From the IMG/VR virus record IMGVR_UViG_3300028394_000120, positions 1 through 45,377 of that record: 45,377 bases of DNA. One strand, 5' to 3'. The stretch's first letter is position 1. Each line of letters starts with the position of its first letter. The position numbers were made by a program, and so were the translations under genes. The DNA is from a virus. Below are positions 33,232 to 41,691 of this stretch, one piece after another. The notes under the pieces were generated by a model. The model did not search any database. It saw only the letters and a list, made by a program, of their open reading frames with translations, and was not told where the DNA came from.

Positions 33232-33994
33232 AGATTCACTGCCATTGGCACCACCGTGGCACCCGGGGATATCATGTGCCGGACGAACACTAGATTGGCT
33301 GCCAACAGACACTAAAGAAAGTTACGAGCGCATGATACAAGATCCTGCACACCGTGAATATTTTCAGGCCAAAGGTTGGGACAAGCCCAATGCAATCACA
33401 TACAAGATAAACAAGTATGGATTCAGATGCCAAGAATTTGAGTTTGGAGTCAAGTCGGTGGTTGCACTGGGCTGTAGTTACACAGTGGGCATTGGACTGC
33501 CACTTGACACAATCTGGCCGACCATATTGGGCAATGAACTCAACATGACATCATACAACTTGGCCTGGGGCGGTACCAGCGCAGACACTTGTTTTATGTT
33601 GGCAAAGTTCTGGTTGCCAGTGTTACGCCCGGAGTTGGTTGTCATGGCCGCTCCACCTAAAAACAGATTTGATATTATTAGAGCAACAGGCAAACCTGAA
33701 ATGCATACAATGATGCCCAATACCACTGACGGTGAGTTCGGTGCTGATGTGATTCTCAAGCACTGGATGACAAATGAAGGTAATCAAGACTTAAATAACG
33801 CAAAGAACAAATTGGCAGTTCAGGCTCTTTGTCAAAATTTAGGAATACCCTGTTTGACCTACGACGCACACGATTATTTTGCTCGCAGTCGAGAAGAAGT
33901 AGAGTATGCCAGAGATTACATGCATGCTGGCCCACAAGGACACAAAATGTTTGCAGAAAGAATATTGGATGATTGGCGCAAAAAATACGCTTGA
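33218..33994 (+). CDS. SGNH/GDSL-type hydrolase
   Basis: A 258-residue SGNH-like hydrolase. The nucleophile block is VVALGCSYTVGIGL with S87, the second block is AWGGTSADT, and the catalytic Asp-His block is DYMHAGPQGH (D233, H236). SGNH enzymes remove or transfer acyl groups on sugars, lipids or peptides. The N-terminal 80 residues (PPWHPGISCAGRTLDWLP, YKINKYGFRCQEFEF) form the lead-in common in phage SGNH proteins. The ATG at 33218 has AGAAGGAATCAA upstream and overlaps the radical SAM 2 gene by 14 bp, so the three proteins are coupled. A shared pathway, such as modification of a peptide or a surface glycan, is inference. Confidence 0.8.
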   Translation: MDSFKDSLPLAPPWHPGISCAGRTLDWLPTDTKESYERMIQDPAHREYFQAKGWDKPNAITYKINKYGFRCQEFEFGVKSVVALGCSYTVGIGLPLDTIWPTILGNELNMTSYNLAWGGTSADTCFMLAKFWLPVLRPELVVMAAPPKNRFDIIRATGKPEMHTMMPNTTDGEFGADVILKHWMTNEGNQDLNNAKNKLAVQALCQNLGIPCLTYDAHDYFARSREEVEYARDYMHAGPQGHKMFAERILDDWRKKYA

Positions 33995-35558
33995 TACTGT
34001 ACTGGTCAAAGCACCACATCGTCGAGAAACATTCACTGAATCAGAACTTGAAGACTTTGCTCGGTGCGCAGATCCTGTGACCGGCCCTATGTACTTCATG
34101 GACAACTTTTTTCATATTCAACATCCTGTTCGTGGCAAAATGTTGTATCATGCTTTTGAATATCAACAGAGACTGATTGCAAACTATCACAACAATCGTT
34201 TCTCAATTTCGCTGATGCCTCGACAAACCGGTAAGTCAACGTCAGCCGCAGGTTACCTGTTATGGTATGCTATGTTTATACCTGATGCTACTATTCTTAT
34301 TGCCGCACACAAATATCTGGGCGCACAAGAGATCATGCAACGTATTCGCTATGCCTATGAACTATGCCCTAATCATATTAGAGCAGGTGCCACCAGTTAC
34401 AACAAAGGCTCGTTAGAGTTTGACAACGGATCACGTATTGTAAGTCAAACAACAACTGAAAATACCGGTCGTGGTATGAGTATTACCTTGCTGTATCTAG
34501 ACGAGTTTGCGTTTGTGAGACCCACAATTGCCAAAGAGTTCTGGACATCTATCACACCCACACTGAGCACAGGTGGTAAAGCAATTATCACTAGCACGCC
34601 CAACTCAGACGAAGATCAGTTTGCCTACATCTGGAAGGGTGCCAACAAGACAGAAGATGAGTTTGGCAACCCACGAGCCGATGGCCTGGGCATCAACGGC
34701 TTTCGGGCATTTCGTGCCTTTTGGCGTGAGCACCCAGACCGTGACGATGCCTGGGCCGCAGAACAGCGTAGCCAACTAGGCGACGAACGTTTCCGTCGAG
34801 AGATGGACTGTGACTTTGTTATCAACGACGAAACATTGATCGCTCCTATCAAGTTATTGGAACTGGAAGGTCAAGAACCCACACACAAGACTGGACAAGT
34901 ACGCTGGTATCGCCCCATTGACCAGGACAAGATGTACATTGTGGCACTTGATCCTAGCCTGGGTACAGGTGGCGATCCTTCGGCCATACAAGTATTTGAA
35001 GCAGAAACCACTGAACAAGTGGCCGAATGGCGCCACAACCGAACGGATGTGCCCACACAGATCCGAATCCTAGCAGACATCATCAAAGAAATACACTCAG
35101 TGGTCAAGGATGAAAAGAAAATCTACTACTCAGTGGAAAACAATACCTTGGGTGAAGCAGCCTTGATCTCCATTGCAGAATACGGAGAAGAAAATATCCC
35201 GGGCTATTTCCTCAGCGACAATTCAGTACAAAGTTCAAACGGACGCAGAATCCGCAAGGGATTTACCACTACCAACAAGAGCAAGATTGTGGCCTGCAAC
35301 AAGTTCAAAATTCTAATAGAATCTGGGCGTATGAAGATCTACTCAAAACCCCTGATAACTGAACTAAAAACATTTGTGGCTGCCGGTTCCAGTTACGCGG
35401 CCAAGATCGGAGAAACAGATGATCTTGTGATGGCAGGCCTGCTTGTGACCCGTATGCTGATGTTGTTACAATCTTATCATGCAGACCTTAATTCCTACCT
35501 AAAAGACCACACTGATAACATAATCGAACCTTTTCCCTTCATTGCTTTGATGCGATGA
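33969..35558 (+). CDS. 17: Large terminase subunit gp17
   Basis: The DNA-packaging motor, 529 residues (T4 gp17 is 610). ATPase domain: Walker A MPRQTGKS (residues 83-90), Walker B LLYLDEFAF with D178/E179, and the coupling motif ITSTPN. The nuclease domain has the first catalytic Asp at D328 (ALDPSLGTGGDPSAI), then an acidic YYSVENNTLG and a final GETDDLVMAGLL. Phages of this type package from concatemers by the headful mechanism (family knowledge). An in-frame ATG at 33906 would extend it 21 residues into the SGNH gene; 33969 is preferred but not proven. It overlaps the SGNH gene by 26 bp. Unlike T4, it is separated from gp16 by about 9 kb of accessory genes. Confidence 0.93.
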   Translation: MIGAKNTLDTVLVKAPHRRETFTESELEDFARCADPVTGPMYFMDNFFHIQHPVRGKMLYHAFEYQQRLIANYHNNRFSISLMPRQTGKSTSAAGYLLWYAMFIPDATILIAAHKYLGAQEIMQRIRYAYELCPNHIRAGATSYNKGSLEFDNGSRIVSQTTTENTGRGMSITLLYLDEFAFVRPTIAKEFWTSITPTLSTGGKAIITSTPNSDEDQFAYIWKGANKTEDEFGNPRADGLGINGFRAFRAFWREHPDRDDAWAAEQRSQLGDERFRREMDCDFVINDETLIAPIKLLELEGQEPTHKTGQVRWYRPIDQDKMYIVALDPSLGTGGDPSAIQVFEAETTEQVAEWRHNRTDVPTQIRILADIIKEIHSVVKDEKKIYYSVENNTLGEAALISIAEYGEENIPGYFLSDNSVQSSNGRRIRKGFTTTNKSKIVACNKFKILIESGRMKIYSKPLITELKTFVAAGSSYAAKIGETDDLVMAGLLVTRMLMLLQSYHADLNSYLKDHTDNIIEPFPFIALMR

Positions 35559-35562
35559 TGCG

Positions 35563-35569
35563 CTAAATA
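35563..35569 (+). promoter_or_regulatory. Late promoter box CTAAATA, 7 nt from the ATG
   Basis: The sequence reads GCTAAATATACTACC-ATG, with no purine-rich ribosome site before the ATG at 35577. Confidence 0.55.
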
Positions 35570-35576
35570 TACTACC

Positions 35577-38372
35577 ATGGCAACAACAAACTCTATATCA
35601 CAACAACTGCTGGATTTGCTGGCCACACGCAATTTCCACCCCGAAATGCTGGACCGAATGGGCAAGCCCTCCAACGCAGAAGATGCCAAAACATTTACAT
35701 TTGACTACATTTCCGGCGCAGGCAAGAACTACGGCACCATGGTCATTGTGCTGGACAGCGACAATGAGATGAAGATCATGTACGGGGACAATCTAGGTCG
35801 TACCATGGAAGGTGATGACAAGTCAGAGTTCTTTGACTTCTTACAGCACCTGAATCAAAAGGCCACCAGCAATCGTTGGACACACAGCATAGCGGACATC
35901 AACCAACTCAAGCACACCATGCAAGGCATGGCAGCCATACAAGAGGGCCTGTTTGAAGGCTACTATGGCACTCGCAAAGTCAGTTACGCAGGCGAGCCTA
36001 CTCAAGCCCGATTACAAATTGTACACAGTCAGCCCTTGGGCGAAGGTGATGCACGTTATCGCCACATTGACCGGATGTTTATCGAAACAGCCGAGGGTGA
36101 AAAGTTCAAACTGGGATTTAAAAGTCTAAGTGGTGCCAGAGCCATGTTGGAACATGTGCGCCAAGGTGGCAAGCCCTATGACATTCGCGGCTGTCACATC
36201 TCAGAAACAGTAACCGAAATTGCTGTGTTAAGCCGGTTCAATAGAGCAAGTGCCAATCGTATCTTGGAAGGTGTCACACAAGAACTAGTAACAGAAGCAC
36301 AAGTCTACTATCAAACCTTACGTGAAAATCTCAAGCACATGGCCTCAGGCCGTGGCTACGCAAAGTATTTCGAATCGTGGCATCCAGCCACCATTAACGA
36401 ACAAGAAGGTGTTGTTGACAACATCAAGACCCTGTTCATTGAACAGAGTATAGACAGCCGTATTGAAGCGGCATTACCACTGCTGGCCAAGATTCAGCAA
36501 AGAGGACAAGATATGAAAGAAGCAGATATTTTTGAAAACTGGATTAACAATCTAGCAGAAGGCACATGGACCCTGCCAGAAACTCCTGAGCAATTGGACA
36601 AGTTAAAAACACTCATGACCAAAGAACTCATTGTTGGTCCCGATGCAACCAACGCAACAGAACAACTGTATGACTTGGTGGGTGACGATGAATTGTTTGA
36701 TCGACTGCATGCTCTGGCTGATCAAGATCCGCGAGCCAACTGCTGGAACGATACAGAAGTTATGAACCGCTTGGCCGAACTGGGCGTTGAGTTGCCAGAG
36801 CCTGTCGCTCCGGGCAATCCTGCCGAACCACAAACAGGCGCAACTGCTCCTGTGGCAGCGGCTGTACCACCTAATCCTATGCCACAACAACCTATTGCGG
36901 AAGCAATACCAGGACAAGTGGCGCCAGCGTTAGATGCTCAAATAGATCCACAGGCAACTAACCAGTATGCTCAAAAAATACTCAAATCATTAGATCAATA
37001 TTGTGGTCAGGACAAGTTTGAGCCCAAATACAATGATGATGGTTCAATCACTATCAGCAAACGCAGAGGCCAGCGGTGGGCAGACGATGTGTATCGAGAA
37101 ATGGGCAAGAGTCTCAACGACCCTTATTTACGGCAACCTGGTGCGCTTACAGGGGAAAACATGAACAAAGCAGTTAATCCATACTTTGATATGTTTAGAG
37201 ACCAGCGGTGGTTATTTACCCAACCGGTAATGGGACAGTTCACAATTGGTGTTACAAAAGCGCAACAACCTGCTGTGGCGGCAGAAGGTGACAACCTGGC
37301 CACATTCGAAGACATCAACAGCCTGCGTAACTTGGCCGGATTGCCAGTGGCCGAAAGCCGCTTGATGGACAGTGCAGGCGAAACACTAGAGCACATTCTA
37401 AACCGTTTCAAACACGAAGTCAAAAACTTCGAAGCCAACGGTGACCTTGATGATGACCTGTATCATGCCTTGTATGACTACTACAGTGACAATGGTGAAA
37501 TGCCTTATGGCACAATGAAAGCACGTACTGGCGATCCTTACAACTGGATCAGCGATCGCCTGGCAGATGAATTAGGTGTAAATGAAAACCTTATTGCCCC
37601 AATGGCCATGCCAGTGGCTACAGAAGGTGCCGGATGCAACATGACCATGGAAGGCGAATACTGTCCTGAACACGGTCTGGCCGAATGTGGCGGCATGTAT
37701 GAAACCATGGACGAAGAAGATGACCCTGGAGAAAAATTGGCAGGTGCCGGTGCTGGTGGGTTCGTTGGCAGCATGGGTGGCCTTGCCGCTGGCGGACTTC
37801 CAGGAGCACTTGCTGGAGGAATAGTAGGAGCCACGCTTGGCAATAAAATGGCCACTAATGCCAATGATTCGGGCACTCCTGATGAAACTCCAAAATTTGT
37901 AAGAGAAACAAATCTTCCAATAACCAACACTGCCAAAGATATTGGAGCAACTGCCGCTGACGTAGCAAATGCACCTGCTGATGCAATATACAGTGCCGGT
38001 CAGAATTTGTATCACGGTTCAGATGAGAATCCTGGGCGGGCTCGCGGTGATGAAGACAACGAGATTGTGCGAAATGCACGGAAACTCACTGATGGGTGGA
38101 AAGGTACATTGGCAGGCAGTGCTGCCGGAGGTATCGCAGGTGACATGGCCGGACAAGCAGTAGGCCCAGCGGCTGGCGCGGCCCTAGGTGGAGCCATTGG
38201 TGGACTTCCAGGGGCAATTGCAGGTGGAGCAATGGGTGCTGTAACCGGCGGACCAGTTGGCGGTGTAATCGGAGGCCTAGCAGGCGGCAAGATTGGTGAC
38301 AAACTCGGCGATGGGCTTAAAGAAGGCGATGCTGTGCTGGCAAGAATAAAATCCTTGGCTTTGCTGAAATAA
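35577..38372 (+). CDS. Large head-region protein with two glycine-zipper tracts (931 aa)
   Basis: Function is not established. Residues about 20-115 form one domain (KTFTFDYISGAGKNYGTMVIVLDSDNEMKI). Residues about 125-260 hold YYGTRKVSYAG, RLQIVHSQPLGEGDARYRHIDRMFIETAEGEKFKLGF and ARAMLEHVRQGGKPYD, a segment typical of large virion-associated proteins in aquatic T4-like phages. A helical region follows with a Pro-rich linker at about 400-435. A Cys/His motif EYCPEHGLAEC lies at about 694-704. Glycine zippers lie at about 719-758 and 842-911 (runs of GxxxG such as GGIAGDMAGQAVG), a pattern found in membrane-inserting channels. It may be a head-interior or ejected protein (inference). The late box is 7 nt from the ATG with no ribosome site. 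Confidence 0.7.
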   Translation: MATTNSISQQLLDLLATRNFHPEMLDRMGKPSNAEDAKTFTFDYISGAGKNYGTMVIVLDSDNEMKIMYGDNLGRTMEGDDKSEFFDFLQHLNQKATSNRWTHSIADINQLKHTMQGMAAIQEGLFEGYYGTRKVSYAGEPTQARLQIVHSQPLGEGDARYRHIDRMFIETAEGEKFKLGFKSLSGARAMLEHVRQGGKPYDIRGCHISETVTEIAVLSRFNRASANRILEGVTQELVTEAQVYYQTLRENLKHMASGRGYAKYFESWHPATINEQEGVVDNIKTLFIEQSIDSRIEAALPLLAKIQQRGQDMKEADIFENWINNLAEGTWTLPETPEQLDKLKTLMTKELIVGPDATNATEQLYDLVGDDELFDRLHALADQDPRANCWNDTEVMNRLAELGVELPEPVAPGNPAEPQTGATAPVAAAVPPNPMPQQPIAEAIPGQVAPALDAQIDPQATNQYAQKILKSLDQYCGQDKFEPKYNDDGSITISKRRGQRWADDVYREMGKSLNDPYLRQPGALTGENMNKAVNPYFDMFRDQRWLFTQPVMGQFTIGVTKAQQPAVAAEGDNLATFEDINSLRNLAGLPVAESRLMDSAGETLEHILNRFKHEVKNFEANGDLDDDLYHALYDYYSDNGEMPYGTMKARTGDPYNWISDRLADELGVNENLIAPMAMPVATEGAGCNMTMEGEYCPEHGLAECGGMYETMDEEDDPGEKLAGAGAGGFVGSMGGLAAGGLPGALAGGIVGATLGNKMATNANDSGTPDETPKFVRETNLPITNTAKDIGATAADVANAPADAIYSAGQNLYHGSDENPGRARGDEDNEIVRNARKLTDGWKGTLAGSAAGGIAGDMAGQAVGPAAGAALGGAIGGLPGAIAGGAMGAVTGGPVGGVIGGLAGGKIGDKLGDGLKEGDAVLARIKSLALLK

Positions 38373-38380
38373 CATAAATA
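38373..38380 (+). promoter_or_regulatory. Late promoter box CATAAATA upstream of gp32
   Basis: CATAAATA lies 5 nt before a 14-codon ORF and 176 nt before the gp32 ATG. Confidence 0.5.
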
Positions 38381-38385
38381 AACAC

Positions 38386-38430
38386 ATGAAAGAAGTGTGT
38401 GTAGTAGCGCACACTTCCGTAAACAACTAG
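38386..38430 (+). CDS. Possible 14-codon leader peptide
   Basis: The frame encodes MKEVCVVAHTSVNN and begins 5 nt after a CATAAATA box, the same geometry as the leaderless late genes. A strong hairpin (38392-38417) lies inside it, so ribosome passage would open the stem. It may be a chance ORF in a regulatory leader. Confidence 0.25.
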   Translation: MKEVCVVAHTSVNN

Positions 38431-38519
38431 TTAGGCAAAATTCTCTACCGTACTGGTAGGAAACACAGACAGGCTGTGTTAAAATAACCTTGTAGGCAGC
38501 ATTTAAGCAAGACTTAAAT
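38392..38519 (+). promoter_or_regulatory. 32: Structured gp32 leader with three hairpins
   Basis: The 184-nt gap before gp32 holds three stems: GAAGTGTGTG with CGCACACTTC (38392-38417, 10 bp with one G-U, loop TAGTAG), AACACAG with CTGTGTT (38462-38480), and ATTTAAG with CTTAAAT (38501-38519). An A/T-rich single-stranded stretch (38520-38545) and the AAGG site follow. T4 gp32 represses its own mRNA by binding an A/U-rich leader next to a pseudoknot, so a similar autoregulatory operator is plausible here. Confidence 0.5.
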
Positions 38520-38556
38520 TTTAAAATCATATTAACGCATAGAAAGGCAACACAAT

Positions 38557-39564
38557 ATGGCATCATTAGCAGATATTCGCGCACGTTTACAAGCGGCAGA
38601 ATCAAAACAAGGTGGGCAATCCACCGGTGGGGACAATTCGATTTACCCACATTGGAACATGGAAGAAGGCGCATCTGCCACATTACGCTTCCTACCCGAC
38701 GGTAACACAAAAAACACATTCTTCTGGCAAGAACGAGCAATGATTCGTTTGCCCTTCAACGGCGTCAAAGGAGAGATGGACTCCAAGCAAGTTATGGTAC
38801 AAGTACCTTGCGTGGAAATGTGGAACGAAGCCTGCCCAATCCTGGCAGAAGTTCGTACCTGGTTCAAGGACAAGAGCCTTGAAGACATGGGTCGTAAGTA
38901 CTGGAAGAAACGCAGTTACATTTTCCAAGGCTTTGTGCGTGAGAATCCCTTGAGCGATGACAAGTCACCTGAGAATCCAATTCGCCGATTCATCATTGGT
39001 CCACAAATCTTCACAACCATCAAAGGAGCCTTGATGGATCCTGAACTGGAAGAATTGCCAACAGACTACTTGCGTGGCCTGGACTTCCGTATCAGCAAAG
39101 GTGCCAAGGGCGGCTTCGCTGACTACAATGGGTCAAAGTGGGCTCGTAAAGAGTCGGCCCTGACCGAAGCAGAACAAGCCGCAGTTGATGCACATGGGCT
39201 GTTTGACTTGAGCACATTCTTGCCCAAGAAGCCAACTGATGTTGAGTTGAAGGTGATCAAAGAGATGTTTGAAGCATCAGTTGATGGCCAGCCATACGAC
39301 ACAGAGCGTTGGGGTCAATACTTCCGTCCTGCTGGTGTACAAGCACCTGCCGGTAGTTCAACTCCGGCACCTGCTGTAGCAGTAGATGGACACGGTGATG
39401 TTCATGAAGTGGCAGCAAAGCCAGCACTCAAAGTAGCGGCTCCTGTCAGCGACTTTGATGAAGACGAAGCACCAGCACCAACCGCTCCTGTGGCAAAACC
39501 TGCCGCTAGTGGACAAAAGGCCGAAGACATTTTGGCCATGATCCGCGCTAGACAGCAAAAGTAA
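38557..39564 (+). CDS. 32: Single-stranded DNA-binding protein gp32
   Basis: A 335-residue homologue of T4 gp32 (301 aa). The basic N-terminus (MASLADIRARLQAAESKQ) is the cooperativity domain. The core has YPHWNMEEGASATLRFLPDGN, FFWQERAMIRLPFNGVKG, WFKDKSLEDMGRKYWKKRSYIFQGFV and IRRFIIGPQIFTTIKGAL, the OB-fold DNA-binding strands of the T4 family. The zinc site of T4 is only partly visible (C-x7-C in PCVEMWNEACP). An Ala/Pro-rich linker with a short acidic patch (DFDEDEAP) follows; the very end (ILAMIRARQQK) is basic, unlike the acidic T4 tail that recruits partners. AAGGC lies upstream of the ATG. A clear terminator follows the gene. Confidence 0.93.
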   Translation: MASLADIRARLQAAESKQGGQSTGGDNSIYPHWNMEEGASATLRFLPDGNTKNTFFWQERAMIRLPFNGVKGEMDSKQVMVQVPCVEMWNEACPILAEVRTWFKDKSLEDMGRKYWKKRSYIFQGFVRENPLSDDKSPENPIRRFIIGPQIFTTIKGALMDPELEELPTDYLRGLDFRISKGAKGGFADYNGSKWARKESALTEAEQAAVDAHGLFDLSTFLPKKPTDVELKVIKEMFEASVDGQPYDTERWGQYFRPAGVQAPAGSSTPAPAVAVDGHGDVHEVAAKPALKVAAPVSDFDEDEAPAPTAPVAKPAASGQKAEDILAMIRARQQK

Positions 39565-39569
39565 TTGAA

Positions 39570-39592
39570 CAAGGCCTACGGGCCTTGTTTTT
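39570..39592 (+). terminator. Rho-independent terminator after gp32
   Basis: CAAGGCC (39570-39576), loop TACG, GGCCTTG (39581-39587) and then TTTTTA. A perfect 7-bp GC-rich stem followed by a T-run, six bases after the gp32 stop; it isolates highly expressed gp32 from the downstream recombination genes. Confidence 0.9.
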
Positions 39593-39597
39593 ATTGT

Positions 39598-40374
39598 ATG
39601 CCAAAACTGCGCTGGACTCAAACTCATGATGTTATAGAACTTGCGGTTATCGATCACAGTGTTTACGAATATTTTGTAGAGCAACTTAATTCTCGTGCTC
39701 TAAATCAATACACAGTGTCGGACCTAGGGTATGCTTCTCTGAGTCAAGAATTACAACAACGTTTTGATCGCATACAATCTTTTGTTCACAATCGATTGCA
39801 TTTGACAGATTTTGATATGGAGCTTGACCCAGGCAATCAAGATGATCTCAATCATCTACACAGACTGTGGGTCAAACTTCATCAACGTTTTCCTAATATT
39901 GCTACTGTAGCAGATCATGTGTTGCCGGGAGATCTAGAGGCAATCAATAAATTGATACATGCTATTGAGGAGTCTACTTTGAATTTCAAAGCAGTCACTC
40001 CAGATCCCAATTACACAATGTCCAACCGTTTTGGTACAAGGGCATTGGGATTCGGAGTTTACAATATATCTATTGCCTACAACAATCTTGGTAGATCTAC
40101 TTGGCAAAAATGGCAAAACAACGACTCAATTGTGGATACTGATTTGAATGACTTTTCGGAATTATACACAACATTGCAATTGAATGTAGCACGACCCGAA
40201 ACATGGGCACCGCCAACACAATATCAAACATGGTGTGATCAACATGGTTTGCCCTGTGTGGGTAGCCAAATGCCACTGGCAAACTTTGACAAACTAGATG
40301 AAAATCTGTTACAATACAGGCAATTGTTCTATAAGAATTCACTGATAGAAAATAATTTTATTACATTGGAGTAA
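39598..40374 (+). CDS. Hypothetical protein (258 aa) between gp32 and uvsX
   Basis: I do not recognise this protein. It is helical with aromatic clusters (HSVYEYFVEQLNSRALNQY, LQQRFDRIQSFVHNRLHLTD, DDLNHLHRLWVKLHQRFPNI), then a Asn/Gly/Tyr-rich part (YTMSNRFGTRALGFGVYNISIAY) and a C-terminal helix before the stop. There is no signal peptide or nucleotide-binding motif. The ATG at 39598 is preferred to a TTG at 39565, because the extension would be read through the gp32 terminator hairpin. No promoter was identified directly upstream; it ends 2 nt before uvsX and is likely co-transcribed with it. Confidence 0.7.
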   Translation: MPKLRWTQTHDVIELAVIDHSVYEYFVEQLNSRALNQYTVSDLGYASLSQELQQRFDRIQSFVHNRLHLTDFDMELDPGNQDDLNHLHRLWVKLHQRFPNIATVADHVLPGDLEAINKLIHAIEESTLNFKAVTPDPNYTMSNRFGTRALGFGVYNISIAYNNLGRSTWQKWQNNDSIVDTDLNDFSELYTTLQLNVARPETWAPPTQYQTWCDQHGLPCVGSQMPLANFDKLDENLLQYRQLFYKNSLIENNFITLE

Positions 40375-40376
40375 AC

Positions 40377-41435
40377 ATGGGAAAACCATTTGACGTAAGC
40401 AAGTTCCGCAAGGAAATCACTAAGAGCATTGATGGCCTTAGTATTGGATTTAACGATCCCACAGACTGGATCTCAACAGGCAACTATGCCTTGAACTACC
40501 TGATCAGCGGAGACTTCACTCGCGGCGTACCATTGGGCAAAGTTACTGTGTTTGCTGGCGAATCGGGTGCCGGTAAAAGTTATATTTGTTCTGGGAACAT
40601 TATTAAGAACGCACAGGAGCAAGGCATCTATGTGGTGCTGATTGATAGTGAAAATGCACTAGATGAAAAATGGTTGCATGATCTTGGGGTAGACACTAGC
40701 GACACCAAGTTGTTGAAATTGTCAATGGCCATGATCGATGATGTGGCCAAAACAATCTCCACATTCATGAGCGACTACAAAGCACTACCAGATGGCGAAC
40801 GTCCAAAGGTGTTGTTTGTTATTGACTCATTGGGCATGTTGCTTACCCCTACTGACGTTAACCAGTTCGATGCGGGTGATATGAAAGGTGACATGGGCCG
40901 TAAACCCAAAGCACTTACTGCACTGGTTCGTAACTGTGTAAACATGTTTGGCAGTTACAATGTGGGCTTGGTTTGTACCAATCACACATACGCTAGTCAA
41001 GACATGTTTGATCCTGACGATAAAATCTCGGGTGGTCAAGGGTTTGTTTATGCAAGTTCGATTGTTGTTGCCATGAAAAAACTCAAACTCAAAGAAGATG
41101 AAGACGGTAACAAGATTACCGACGTCATGGGCATTCGTGCCGCATGCAAGGTAATGAAAACTCGCTACGCCAAACCCTTCGAAGGTGTACAAGTTAAAAT
41201 TCCGTACGAAACTGGAATGAGTCCTTATTCGGGACTAACCGACTTGATTGAGAAGAAAGCCATGCTCAAGAAAGAAGGCAATAGTTTGGTGTTTACCACA
41301 AGCGACGGCGAAGTGATCAAGAAGTTTCGTAAGGCATGGGAACGCAATGACGACAATTGTCTCGATACTGTTATGAAAGACTTTGCAAATCAGAGAGCAG
41401 AGGTAAGTACTCCGGAGGAAACAGCAGATGAGTGA
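40377..41435 (+). CDS. uvsX: UvsX RecA-like recombinase
   Basis: A 352-residue strand-exchange recombinase. Walker A is GESGAGKS (residues 61-68), the VVLIDSENALDEKWLHDLGVD segment follows, Walker B-like VLFVIDSLGMLL, then VNQFDAGDMKGDMGRKPKAL and the L2-type loop KISGGQGFVYASSIVVAM, as in T4 UvsX. The C-terminal part (YETGMSPYSGLTDLIEKKAMLKKEGNS) is also family-like. It forms filaments on ssDNA with gp32 displaced by UvsY, for recombination-dependent replication and repair. TTGGAG lies 6 nt before the ATG. It overlaps the next gene by 8 bp. Confidence 0.95.
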   Translation: MGKPFDVSKFRKEITKSIDGLSIGFNDPTDWISTGNYALNYLISGDFTRGVPLGKVTVFAGESGAGKSYICSGNIIKNAQEQGIYVVLIDSENALDEKWLHDLGVDTSDTKLLKLSMAMIDDVAKTISTFMSDYKALPDGERPKVLFVIDSLGMLLTPTDVNQFDAGDMKGDMGRKPKALTALVRNCVNMFGSYNVGLVCTNHTYASQDMFDPDDKISGGQGFVYASSIVVAMKKLKLKEDEDGNKITDVMGIRAACKVMKTRYAKPFEGVQVKIPYETGMSPYSGLTDLIEKKAMLKKEGNSLVFTTSDGEVIKKFRKAWERNDDNCLDTVMKDFANQRAEVSTPEETADE

Positions 41436-41691
41436 AACAATAGCCAGTGAAATTTGGGGAGAACTCAAGCGTTTTGTAAACACAGTAGACCGTGACGAAG
41501 CTGCGGAAACTGTGATACAGATCTTGATGGACAATGATAGTGATGTGGAAGACATTCGTGCGGCCTTCAAAGGTGATTCAGACATCAAACGTGCGCTGAC
41601 TGCATATCTTGACAACGACAAAGACTATGCGGCAGAAGATGAAGAAGATGAGTCAGAAGAAGAGGAAGAAGACGAAGACTGGGAAAACTAA
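41428..41691 (+). CDS. Small protein with highly acidic C-terminus (87 aa)
   Basis: Residues 1-65 form a helical domain (ASEIWGELKRFVNTVDRDEAAETVIQILMDN, then DVEDIRAAFKGDSDIKRALTAYL). The last 20 residues are nearly all Glu/Asp. It is encoded between uvsX and the uvsY-like gene, overlapping uvsX by 8 bp and sharing one base with the next ATG, so all three are coupled. The upstream site CCGGAGGAAAC is good. A regulator or partner of the recombination machinery, perhaps mimicking DNA with its acidic tail, is inference; no homologue is recognised in T4. Confidence 0.7.
   Translation: MSETIASEIWGELKRFVNTVDRDEAAETVIQILMDNDSDVEDIRAAFKGDSDIKRALTAYLDNDKDYAAEDEEDESEEEEEDEDWEN

Noticed and set aside
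38453-38485. Sigma70 promoter before gp32 (TAAAAT at 38480)
   Set aside because: No acceptable -35 hexamer at 16-18 bp, and the site falls in a predicted hairpin.
39565-39597. TTG start for the gene after gp32
   Set aside because: The extra codons consist of the terminator hairpin and T-run.
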